From contig DGTH01000156.1 of assembly GCA_002393705.1 (NCBI GenBank), positions 1-16,665 on the forward strand: a stretch of DNA of 16,665 nt, given 5' to 3'. Positions 7,355-13,268 of the stretch are shown piece by piece. This DNA comes from Prevotella sp. UBA4341. Its GTDB lineage: Bacteria; Bacteroidota; Bacteroidia; Bacteroidales; Bacteroidaceae. Under the pieces are notes generated by a model. The model was not told the origin of the DNA and did no database searches. It saw nothing but the letters and a program-made list of their open reading frames with translations. The translations under genes and the position numbers were made by a program. Each line of letters starts with the position of its first letter. Within the stretch, counting starts at the first letter, position 1.

Positions 7355-8666
7355 AGCCTCCCATCTGGCGAATGGCGTTCTTCAGCAGCGTGTATTGCTG
7401 ATAGAGGTTATTGACAGCCTCTTCGCCACGGGTGTAGTCGTGCATGGGCGACTTGAGGAAGAACGAGAGGAAGCGCTGCGTGCCGTAGCGTCCGGCGCGC
7501 TGGGCCAGGTCGGCCAGCAGGCAGAGGTCGAGACAGACGGGTGCGGCCAGTATGGAGTCGCGACAGAGGAAGTTGATCTTGACCTGCATGGGGTAGCCCA
7601 GCCAGCCTCGAATGTCGATGTTGTCCCACGACTCCTTGTTGTCGTTGCGCGGCGGGTAGTAGTTGATGCGCACCTTGTGGTAGTAGTCGCCGTAGAGGTC
7701 GGGCTGGCGGTCGCCCTTGAGTATGGTCTCGAGGGTGGAGAGCTTCGACACCTCCTTGGTGCGGAAGTTCTCGGGCTCGTCGAGCACGAGGCCGTCGCGG
7801 TTGCCGAGGATGTTGGTAGAGAACCAGCCGTCGAGGGCCAGACAGCGGGTGCCGATGATGGGGGCGAAGCCCGACTTGACGAGTGTCTGCCCGGTCTTGA
7901 AGTCCTTGCCGGCTATGGGCAGGTGCTTCTCTTCGGCGAGCTGCCACATGGCGGGTATATCGACCGTGGTGTTCGGTGCACCCATGATGAAGGGGCAGCC
8001 CTCACTCAGGGCGGCGTAGGCGTAGCACATGGAGGGAGCCACGTGACGGCGGTCGTCGGCCAGCATGGCGGCTTCGAGGTCGCTGAGGTGGTAGTGTACT
8101 TCCTCGCAGACCGGAACGTAAATCTCGGTGCTGGCAGCCCAGAGCACGACAACGCGGCTACAGCCCTTCTGCTCCTTGAACTGGCGTATGTCCTGACGCA
8201 GCCGTTCGACCATCTCCCAGCGTGAAGGAATCTCCTCTCTCCTCTCTCCTCTCTCCTCTTTCCTCATAATGTTCGACCCGTCGAGCCGCTTGACGTAGTC
8301 GTGGTCGAAGGCGGCGGGCATGGGTACAATCTGCTCCAGCTCGTCCTTGACGGGAATGATGTCCTTCTCGTCGAGTACCTGGGCGTACATGGCAGCCTGG
8401 AAAGCATTTTGAGGATAGACGTCCCACGCGCCGAAGACGATGTCGTCGAGACGGGCCAGTGGCACGATGTCGGCATAGGGGAGGTACTCGGTGTGCGTGC
8501 CGTCGGTGACACGTATCTTGTCGTATTGGGTCATAGAACCGATAGGTTTGCCCAAGCCCTTGCGGATGAGGAACACACCGGTCATGAAGGTGGTGGCAAC
8601 GGCTCCGCAGCCTACGACGAGAATGCCGAGGCGGCCGTCAGCCGGTTTTACGTTTGCTTGTTTCAT
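7329..8666 (-). CDS. Inositol-3-phosphate synthase (MIPS)
   Basis: This 445-residue protein belongs to the myo-inositol-1-phosphate synthase family, which converts glucose-6-phosphate to inositol-3-phosphate with bound NAD in the cytoplasm. Visible features are the Rossmann motif VVGCGAVATTF (17-27), IAGKDFKTGQT (251-261), GNRDG (288-292), NFRTKEVSK (300-308), YYPPRNDNKESWDNID (336-351) and KINFLCRDSILAAP (363-376). In gut Bacteroidota the family supplies inositol for inositol phospholipids and sphingolipids. An upstream frame extension to 8738 only translates repeat DNA, so ATG 8666 is used. The odd feature is an insertion KEERGERREE at about 136-145, encoded by a 35-bp heptad array that sits between conserved parts of the protein; changing the copy number by one unit would truncate it. 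The gene follows the HAD gene by 46 bases. Confidence 0.93.
   Translation of the reverse strand: MKQANVKPADGRLGILVVGCGAVATTFMTGVFLIRKGLGKPIGSMTQYDKIRVTDGTHTEYLPYADIVPLARLDDIVFGAWDVYPQNAFQAAMYAQVLDEKDIIPVKDELEQIVPMPAAFDHDYVKRLDGSNIMRKEERGERREEIPSRWEMVERLRQDIRQFKEQKGCSRVVVLWAASTEIYVPVCEEVHYHLSDLEAAMLADDRRHVAPSMCYAYAALSEGCPFIMGAPNTTVDIPAMWQLAEEKHLPIAGKDFKTGQTLVKSGFAPIIGTRCLALDGWFSTNILGNRDGLVLDEPENFRTKEVSKLSTLETILKGDRQPDLYGDYYHKVRINYYPPRNDNKESWDNIDIRGWLGYPMQVKINFLCRDSILAAPVCLDLCLLADLAQRAGRYGTQRFLSFFLKSPMHDYTRGEEAVNNLYQQYTLLKNAIRQMGGYEADEPLD
8231..8265. repeat. In-gene heptad array, 5 units, inside the MIPS gene
   Basis: Five 7-bp units on the plus strand: TCTCCTC four times, then TTTCCTC (GAGGAGA and GAGGAAA in the coding sense). 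They encode the charged insertion at MIPS residues 135-145. The array is 35 bp long, and 7 leaves a remainder of 1 on division by 3. I traced the outcomes: one extra unit leads to TAG at 8158-8160, and one unit lost leads to TGA at 8006-8008. Both truncate the enzyme before its conserved C-terminal half. Confidence 0.95.
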
Positions 8667-8674
8667 CTTGTATA

Positions 8675-8717
8675 TTTTCGATTTGTTTATTTTCGATTTT
8701 CTATTTTCTATTTTATT
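8675..8717. repeat. A/T-rich heptad repeat upstream of MIPS
   Basis: On the plus strand, 8690-8717 reads TTTTCGA, TTTTCTA, TTTTCTA, TTTTATT, a 7-bp period. A further TTTTCGA at 8675-8681 is separated from these by 8 bases. It fills most of the 46-base gap between the HAD stop codon and the MIPS start and touches the GAGGTRC array at 8721. I see no TAnnTTTG promoter in it. Confidence 0.8.
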
Positions 8718-9450
8718 TCCGTACCTCGCACCTCGCACCTCGTACCTCGTACCCCGGTATCTCGTCCAGATCCGTTATCACGGGGAATGGGCCGTACTCG
8801 CTGGCGGGCAGCGAAGGCTCGACGAGCCTGACGACGTGGCACCCCAGCGAGTGGGCGGGCTCGAGGTCGTTCTTCAGGCTGTCGCCTACGACGAGCGCCT
8901 CCTCGGGCTGTAGCCCTAAGCGACTGAGGGCGAGCGAAAAGATGGCAGGGTCGGGCTTGCGAATGCCGACGGCAGCCGACTCGACGACGCACCGGAAGTA
9001 GTCTCTGAGTCCGAACTCCTGGAGCACCGTGGTCAGGTTGCCATAGAAATTGCTGACCAAGGCGAGCGTGTAGCCCTGCTCCTGAAGAGCGCGCAGCACC
9101 GTGGCACTATGGCGCGTATGTCTGGCAGCAATGGCGTAGAGGTCGGCCGTCAGCTGGTCGGCCATGGCGGCTGGCAGCTCAGTACCCTGGGTGCGCAGCT
9201 GCTCAAACTGCAGGCGCAGCTTGGTGTGCAGCGTCTGCCGGAACGTGAAGTGCGGGCCAATGAGGGGCTGGCTGCCGAGCAGCCGTTCCACCTGGACGTA
9301 GGCCTTGCGGAAGTCATCTTCGCCCACACCCAGCTGCCTCCGTTGGTAGGCACGCAGCATCATGGGAAGCCAGTGACACCCTCCCGTGTCGAGGGTGCCG
9401 CCATAGTCGAAGACCAGGGCTTTGGGGCTGAAGTTGCTGGGTATGTTCAT
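8713..9450 (-). CDS. HAD-superfamily hydrolase-like protein
   Basis: This 245-residue protein has the HAD subfamily I layout. Motif I is VFDYGGTLD with the nucleophile Asp15; motif II is LVSNF (Ser133); motif III is Lys165 in GIRKPDP; motif IV is VVGDSLKND (Asp190, Asp195). A helical cap lies between motifs I and II. The second motif I aspartate, the usual acid/base of HAD phosphatases, is glycine (Gly17), so ordinary phosphatase activity is not assured. The last 12 residues (YEVRGARCEVRK) are translated heptad repeat rather than family sequence, which means the array has taken over the 3' end. ATG 9450 overlaps the ATP-grasp gene by 4 bases. A role on inositol phosphate is possible from its neighbour MIPS but is not shown by the sequence. 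Confidence 0.85.
   Translation of the reverse strand: MNIPSNFSPKALVFDYGGTLDTGGCHWLPMMLRAYQRRQLGVGEDDFRKAYVQVERLLGSQPLIGPHFTFRQTLHTKLRLQFEQLRTQGTELPAAMADQLTADLYAIAARHTRHSATVLRALQEQGYTLALVSNFYGNLTTVLQEFGLRDYFRCVVESAAVGIRKPDPAIFSLALSRLGLQPEEALVVGDSLKNDLEPAHSLGCHVVRLVEPSLPASEYGPFPVITDLDEIPGYEVRGARCEVRK
8721..8753. repeat. GAGGTRC heptad array overlapping the HAD gene 3' end
   Basis: Four full 7-bp units and one partial: on the plus strand GTACCTC, GCACCTC twice, GTACCTC, then GTACC. These are the reverse complement of the unit at 2387-2491, so the two arrays are inverted relative to each other. The array lies in the HAD reading frame and supplies its C-terminal residues; the stop codon (8713-8715) lies just past it. 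Confidence 0.95.
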
Positions 9451-10307
9451 TTCTGTTCTCTTTTTTTGATGTGGCTGTCAGCAAGCCTGCAGACGGTCGT
9501 GGCAATGGCGCGGGCCGCAGCGTCGCGGCAGGGCGCAAAGGACGGCCAGTCGTTCAGGTCGATGAGGCAGAAGCGTCCGTCGCTCCTGATGATGGCGTCG
9601 CCGCCATAAACCTGCAGGCCAGCAGCCCGGGCAGCCTCTTCGGCGGCCTCTTGTAAGGCACGTACCGAGAAGTCGTAGTGGTGAGACCGTCCGTTCAGCA
9701 CCTCCTGTCCGAACTTGCTGTAGGAGCCGTCGGCAGGGTAGCAGGTGTGGAAGAAACCGGCATTGAGGACGCCGTAGAACTTCACGAGGTCGCCCGCTAC
9801 GTGGGGACTCACCACCCACTCGCTGATGCCCCGCCTCCGAAGGGCTTCAACGGCCTCTTGACACTGGGTCTCGTCGGTACAGAACACGACGTCGGCGGGT
9901 TGCTGCGTAGGAGCATCGCCCCGCTTTACCCAAAAGCCGCCTTCGCTAAACTGCGGCTCGGCAAGCGGCACGGCGGCCGCCAGAAGCCGCGACCTCAGCA
10001 AGGCTCTGCGGCCACACAGCCGGACCGCCTCGGGGCTGTTGACCACCAGGCAGCCCTCGCTTTCAGCCGCCTGAAGCCTGTCGAGCAGCCGGGGCGAGCG
10101 GCCCATGGTCACATAGACATCGGCCGGCGGTAGCGGCTCGTCGCCTTCAACACACCGGCTGACGGGAAGGCCCTCTTCAGCGAGTTCACGACACACCGCC
10201 TCGAGAATGGCACGGTCGCGCTCGGCAGCGTTTGGCGAGAAAGCGGCCGCCCTGCAGATGGCGGTAATGCGTGGAGGTTGCTTTAATAGCCGACAAAGGT
10301 ACAACAT
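9447..10307 (-). CDS. ATP-grasp domain protein
   Basis: This protein of up to 286 residues looks like a small ATP-grasp ligase. An N-terminal alpha/beta part starts at about RITAICRAAAFSPN (13-26) and contains VYVTMGR. The ATP-binding part holds FWVKRGD (Lys128) and EWVVSPHVAGDLVKFYGV (163-180). The metal-binding end is YGGDAIIRSDGRFCLIDLNDWPSF, with Asp237, Asp250 and Asn252. Such enzymes join a carboxylate to an amine or thiol using ATP; the substrate is unknown. The gene heads a tight minus-strand run with HAD (4-base overlap), MIPS and DUF5686. The start is doubtful. ATG 10307 lies upstream of a promoter-like TACCTTTG at 10294-10301, and no ATG, GTG or TTG lies between that box and the first conserved strand. 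Confidence 0.75.
   Translation of the reverse strand: MLYLCRLLKQPPRITAICRAAAFSPNAAERDRAILEAVCRELAEEGLPVSRCVEGDEPLPPADVYVTMGRSPRLLDRLQAAESEGCLVVNSPEAVRLCGRRALLRSRLLAAAVPLAEPQFSEGGFWVKRGDAPTQQPADVVFCTDETQCQEAVEALRRRGISEWVVSPHVAGDLVKFYGVLNAGFFHTCYPADGSYSKFGQEVLNGRSHHYDFSVRALQEAAEEAARAAGLQVYGGDAIIRSDGRFCLIDLNDWPSFAPCRDAAARAIATTVCRLADSHIKKREQK
10294..10301 (-). promoter_or_regulatory. Possible -7 element before the ATP-grasp operon
   Basis: The minus strand reads TACCTTTG, a perfect TAnnTTTG. It lies inside the first codons of the ATP-grasp gene as called from ATG 10307. No clear TTTG occurs 19-21 bases upstream. Either the match is fortuitous, or the true translation start lies further downstream at a non-standard codon. 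Confidence 0.35.
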
Positions 10308-10369
10308 TATTCTTGGAATAAGACGATACTTGATGTTTTTTTGATTTTCGACCGATGTTTTTACCTTTT

Positions 10370-11614
10370 TTATACCTTCTGGGGCACTTCTATCCAGAAA
10401 GTAGAGCCCTCGCCCTCTTTGGAGTCAACCCCTACGCGGGCACCGAGGGTGCGGGCCAGGGAACGGCAGATGGGCAGGCCGAGCCCCGTGCCGGGTACGA
10501 AGTCGTCGAGTTTGACAAAATGATCGAAAATCTTGTCTTGCTGGCTGGCTGGAATGCCGCAGCCCGTATCGCTGACCCAGAGGCGGACGCCCTTGTCGGG
10601 CATCATGTCGTAGCCTATGGTAATGGAGCCTTTATGGGTAAACTTCAGCGCGTTGAGCACGTACTGCTTGAGCACTTCGAAGAGCCGGTCGCGGTCGCTG
10701 TTCAGGGTGACGTCAGGGCGCTTGGCCACAAGAAAATCGACGCTCGCCTCCTGGGCCTGGTGGCCATACTGATTCTTTACATCCTGCAGCAGGCTGTTCA
10801 GGTTGAAGTCTTCCTGTCTGGCCTGCGAGGCTCCGGCTTCGAGTTTGGCTATGTTGACAATGTCGTTAATCATGCGCAGCAGCTTCTGGTTGTTCTCCTG
10901 AATGAGTGCAATAAGCTTCTGGCGCTCCTCGCGGTCCTCAACCATGGGCAGCACGTCGCTGAAGCCTACGATGGCATTGAGCGGGGTGCGTATTTCGTGG
11001 CTGATGTTAGCCAGGAAGGCCGTCTTCAGGCGGTCGCTCTCCTCGGCGTGGAAGAGGGCGTCCTTGAGTTCCTGCTCAATGCGCTTCTGCTCGTCGATGC
11101 GCCTTGAGGTGCCTATAATCTCGATGGGACGGCCGTCAGGGCCGCGTCGTCCTACCATGGCGTAAGACTCGCCCCAGTAGGGCTTGTCGTTGTAGATGGC
11201 TTTCATCTGGTACTCTACGTGTACCTCGTCAGTCTTGCCGTCGAGCAGGTCCATCAAGGCTTGCTTACCCTTCTCGGCATCGGCGGAGAAGATGTGGTTC
11301 CAGACCTGCGAGACGTCCGTGTCGGGTAGGGGAGAGTAGTTGTTGTATTCGCGGAAGTCACTGTCGAAGGTGACGGTTTGCGTAGGAATGTGGAACTTCC
11401 ACGTTGCGAGTTTCATGGCCTTGAGCACGAGCTCGAACTCCACGTTGCGCTTGTTGAGGTCTTCAAGTAGCTGGAGTTCCTTCTTCAGGAGACGCTTTTG
11501 GCGCAGCTGCCACCAGATGAGTAAGATGCCTACGATAATAATCGTAAGGCCGGCCACCCAGAGCAGGATGTCGGTACGAATGAAGAATAGCAGGAGGTGA
11601 GCAGTAAGCTGCAT
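10370..11614 (-). CDS. PAS-domain sensor histidine kinase
   Basis: This 414-residue kinase has one transmembrane helix (about 15-36) and a short helical linker. A PAS-like sensor domain follows (about 60-176, ending in the PAC-type segment GRPIEIIGTSRRIDEQKR). The HisKA dimerisation domain holds the phospho-acceptor His206 in ISHEIRTPLN. The HATPase domain carries the N box (Asn321 in VLNALKF), G1 (DTGCGIP, 349-355) and G2 (GTGLGLPIC, 375-383). There is no large periplasmic domain, so the signal is probably cytosolic or membrane-borne. No receiver domain is fused and no response regulator gene lies in the window, so the partner is unknown. It is divergent from the methyltransferase gene and lies 62 bases upstream of the ATP-grasp gene on the same strand. 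Confidence 0.93.
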   Translation of the reverse strand: MQLTAHLLLFFIRTDILLWVAGLTIIIVGILLIWWQLRQKRLLKKELQLLEDLNKRNVEFELVLKAMKLATWKFHIPTQTVTFDSDFREYNNYSPLPDTDVSQVWNHIFSADAEKGKQALMDLLDGKTDEVHVEYQMKAIYNDKPYWGESYAMVGRRGPDGRPIEIIGTSRRIDEQKRIEQELKDALFHAEESDRLKTAFLANISHEIRTPLNAIVGFSDVLPMVEDREERQKLIALIQENNQKLLRMINDIVNIAKLEAGASQARQEDFNLNSLLQDVKNQYGHQAQEASVDFLVAKRPDVTLNSDRDRLFEVLKQYVLNALKFTHKGSITIGYDMMPDKGVRLWVSDTGCGIPASQQDKIFDHFVKLDDFVPGTGLGLPICRSLARTLGARVGVDSKEGEGSTFWIEVPQKV

Positions 11615-11641
11615 AGGACTCTTAGATGGTTAGAATTGGTG

Positions 11642-11649
11642 CAAAATTA
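11642..11649 (-). promoter_or_regulatory. -7 element for the histidine kinase gene
   Basis: The minus strand reads TAATTTTG, matching TAnnTTTG, 27 bases upstream of ATG 11614. The -33 position is only T-rich (CTTT). It shares the 127-base divergent intergenic region with the methyltransferase promoter. Confidence 0.45.
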
Positions 11650-11712
11650 CAAATAAAATCGGAATAAAAAAGAAAAAGGGCGCGTTTTTTTTTATTTCTC
11701 GCAAATTATTCG

Positions 11713-11720
11713 TACCTTTG
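11713..11720 (+). promoter_or_regulatory. -7 element for the methyltransferase-peptidase operon
   Basis: TACCTTTG matches the TAnnTTTG consensus, 21 bases before ATG 11742. The -33 region is a T-run (11685-11693) rather than a clear TTTG. It probably drives both the methyltransferase and the overlapping peptidase gene. Confidence 0.6.
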
Positions 11721-11741
11721 TCACCAATATTTTAAGAAATA

Positions 11742-13268
11742 ATGGAACAGACTTTCGAGCTAATCGCCAAAACATTCATGGGCCTGGAGCCCGTTTTGGC
11801 CAAGGAGTTAACCCAACTGGGGGCCAACGACGTACAAATAGGACGACGCATGGTGTCGTTCACGGGCGATAAACAATTGATGTATCGCGCGAATTTCCAA
11901 CTGCATACGGCTATTAGGATTCTCAAGCCCATCAAGCACTTCAAGGCCCGCTCGGCCGACGAGGTCTATGAGCAGGTGAGGAAGATTGACTGGAGTCAGT
12001 ACTTAGGTGACGACAAGACGTTTGCTGTAGATAGTGTGGTGTTCAGCGACGAATTCCGTCACTCGAAGTTCGTCAGCTATAAGGTGAAGGATGCCATTGT
12101 CGATCAGTTCCGCGAGCTGACGGGCAAGCGGCCGAACATTTCGGTGGCCAACCCTGACATCAGGCTCAACATGCACGTAGCGGAGGATAAGTGTACGCTC
12201 TCCTTAGACTCCAGTGGCGAAAGCCTGCACCGCCGAGGCTACCGTCAGGAGAGCGTTGAGGCACCGCTCAACGAGGTGCTGGCTGCCGGCATGATCCTGA
12301 TGACGGGATGGCAGGGAGACACTGACTTCATTGACCCCATGTGCGGCAGTGGAACACTGCTCATTGAAGCGGCTCTCATAGCCCGCAACATGGCTCCAGG
12401 ACTCTTCCGCAAGGAGTATGCTTTCGAGAAGTGGCCCGACTTCGACGCAGCGCTTTTTGACGACATCTACAACGATGATTCGGAGGAGCGCGAGTTCAAA
12501 CACCACATATACGGCTACGACGTCGATGTGAAGGCCGTGAACACAGCCCTGCTGAACGTCAGGGCAGCAGGACTCACGAAGGACATTACCATCAGGGAGG
12601 CCGACTTCAAGGACTTCCAGCAGCCGCAGGACAAGGCCATCATGGTGACGAACCCGCCCTACGGAGAACGCATATCGACGCCCGACCTGCTGGGTACCTA
12701 CAAGATGATAGGCGAAAGGCTGAAACACCAGTTCCAGGGTAACGACGCCTGGGTGCTGAGTTACCGTGAGGAGTGCTTCGACCAGATAGGCTTGAAGCCG
12801 AGTATCAAGATACCACTGTATAACGGCTCTTTGGAGTGTGAGTTCCGTAAGTACCAGATGTTTGGCGGAAAGCTGAAGGACTACCGCACAGAGGGCGGTA
12901 CGGTGAAGACCGACGAGGAGAAACGCCAGATGGCCGAGAAGCACCGCTTCAAGAAGGAACGTGAGTTTAAGAAGCGCATCACCGAACAGGAGGAGAACGA
13001 GGAGGGCGACATTCGCTCTTTTAAATTCCACTCGTTAGAAAGGAAAGAGGAAAGAGGAGAAAAGAGAGGAGAAAAGAGAGGAGAGAGGAGAGAGGAGAGA
13101 GGAGAGAGATTTGAAGAAAAAGGAAAGAGATTTGAGAAGAGAGGAGAGAGATTTGAAGAAAAAGGAAAGAGATTTGAGAAGAGAGGAGAGAGATTTGACA
13201 AGAAATACAGTAAGCCGAAGCGCAACTTCGACAAAAAGAACAGGAGGTTTGACAATGACGAGGAATAA
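11742..13268 (+). CDS. THUMP-domain class I RNA methyltransferase (RlmL-like)
   Basis: This 508-residue protein resembles the RlmL half of E. coli RlmKL, which makes m2G2445 in 23S rRNA. A THUMP RNA-binding domain spans about 45-155, followed by RRGYR (164-168). The S-adenosylmethionine-binding motif DPMCGSGTLLIEA is at 198-210 and the catalytic NPPYGER at 304-310. The SPOUT/RlmK half is absent, as is usual in Bacteroidota. After residue 415 the protein becomes a basic disordered tail. Its core (about 433-485) is encoded by heptad and 21-bp repeats giving EERGEKRGE and alternating RFEEKGK / RFEKRGE heptapeptides. It ends with RNFDKKNRRFDNDEE. Homologues often have a basic tail, so it may help RNA binding, but its present sequence comes from repeat expansion. 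The end overlaps the peptidase start by 14 bases. Confidence 0.9.
   Translation: MEQTFELIAKTFMGLEPVLAKELTQLGANDVQIGRRMVSFTGDKQLMYRANFQLHTAIRILKPIKHFKARSADEVYEQVRKIDWSQYLGDDKTFAVDSVVFSDEFRHSKFVSYKVKDAIVDQFRELTGKRPNISVANPDIRLNMHVAEDKCTLSLDSSGESLHRRGYRQESVEAPLNEVLAAGMILMTGWQGDTDFIDPMCGSGTLLIEAALIARNMAPGLFRKEYAFEKWPDFDAALFDDIYNDDSEEREFKHHIYGYDVDVKAVNTALLNVRAAGLTKDITIREADFKDFQQPQDKAIMVTNPPYGERISTPDLLGTYKMIGERLKHQFQGNDAWVLSYREECFDQIGLKPSIKIPLYNGSLECEFRKYQMFGGKLKDYRTEGGTVKTDEEKRQMAEKHRFKKEREFKKRITEQEENEEGDIRSFKFHSLERKEERGEKRGEKRGERREERGERFEEKGKRFEKRGERFEEKGKRFEKRGERFDKKYSKPKRNFDKKNRRFDNDEE
13042..13196. repeat. Heptad and 21-bp repeat tract in the methyltransferase 3' end
   Basis: The tract has two parts. 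First come heptads: GGAAAGA twice, GGAGAAA, a 12-bp variant, then AGAGAGG four times (13075-13102) and a partial unit. Then come four 21-bp units (13106-13189) alternating between two versions, each built as three heptads beginning GAGATTT, plus a last GAGATTT at 13190-13196. From 13037 to 13109 the plus strand is purine only, 73 bases in a row. The 21-bp part keeps the frame when copies change; the 7-bp part does not. Confidence 0.95.
13242..13247 (+). promoter_or_regulatory. Strong Shine-Dalgarno of the peptidase gene
   Basis: AGGAGG lies 7 bases upstream of ATG 13255, inside the last codons of the methyltransferase gene. A full Shine-Dalgarno is uncommon in Bacteroidota. It decides the peptidase start and would allow independent or coupled initiation on the shared messenger. 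Confidence 0.7.

Noticed and set aside
8667..8738. Extended start of the inositol-phosphate synthase
   Set aside because: The extra 24 residues are translated A/T heptad repeat with no family similarity; ATG 8666 directly precedes the Rossmann fold.
13111..13254. Extended peptidase frame through the 21-bp repeats
   Set aside because: It has no leader of its own, and the signal peptide with Shine-Dalgarno marks ATG 13255. The openness is reported as a finding instead.
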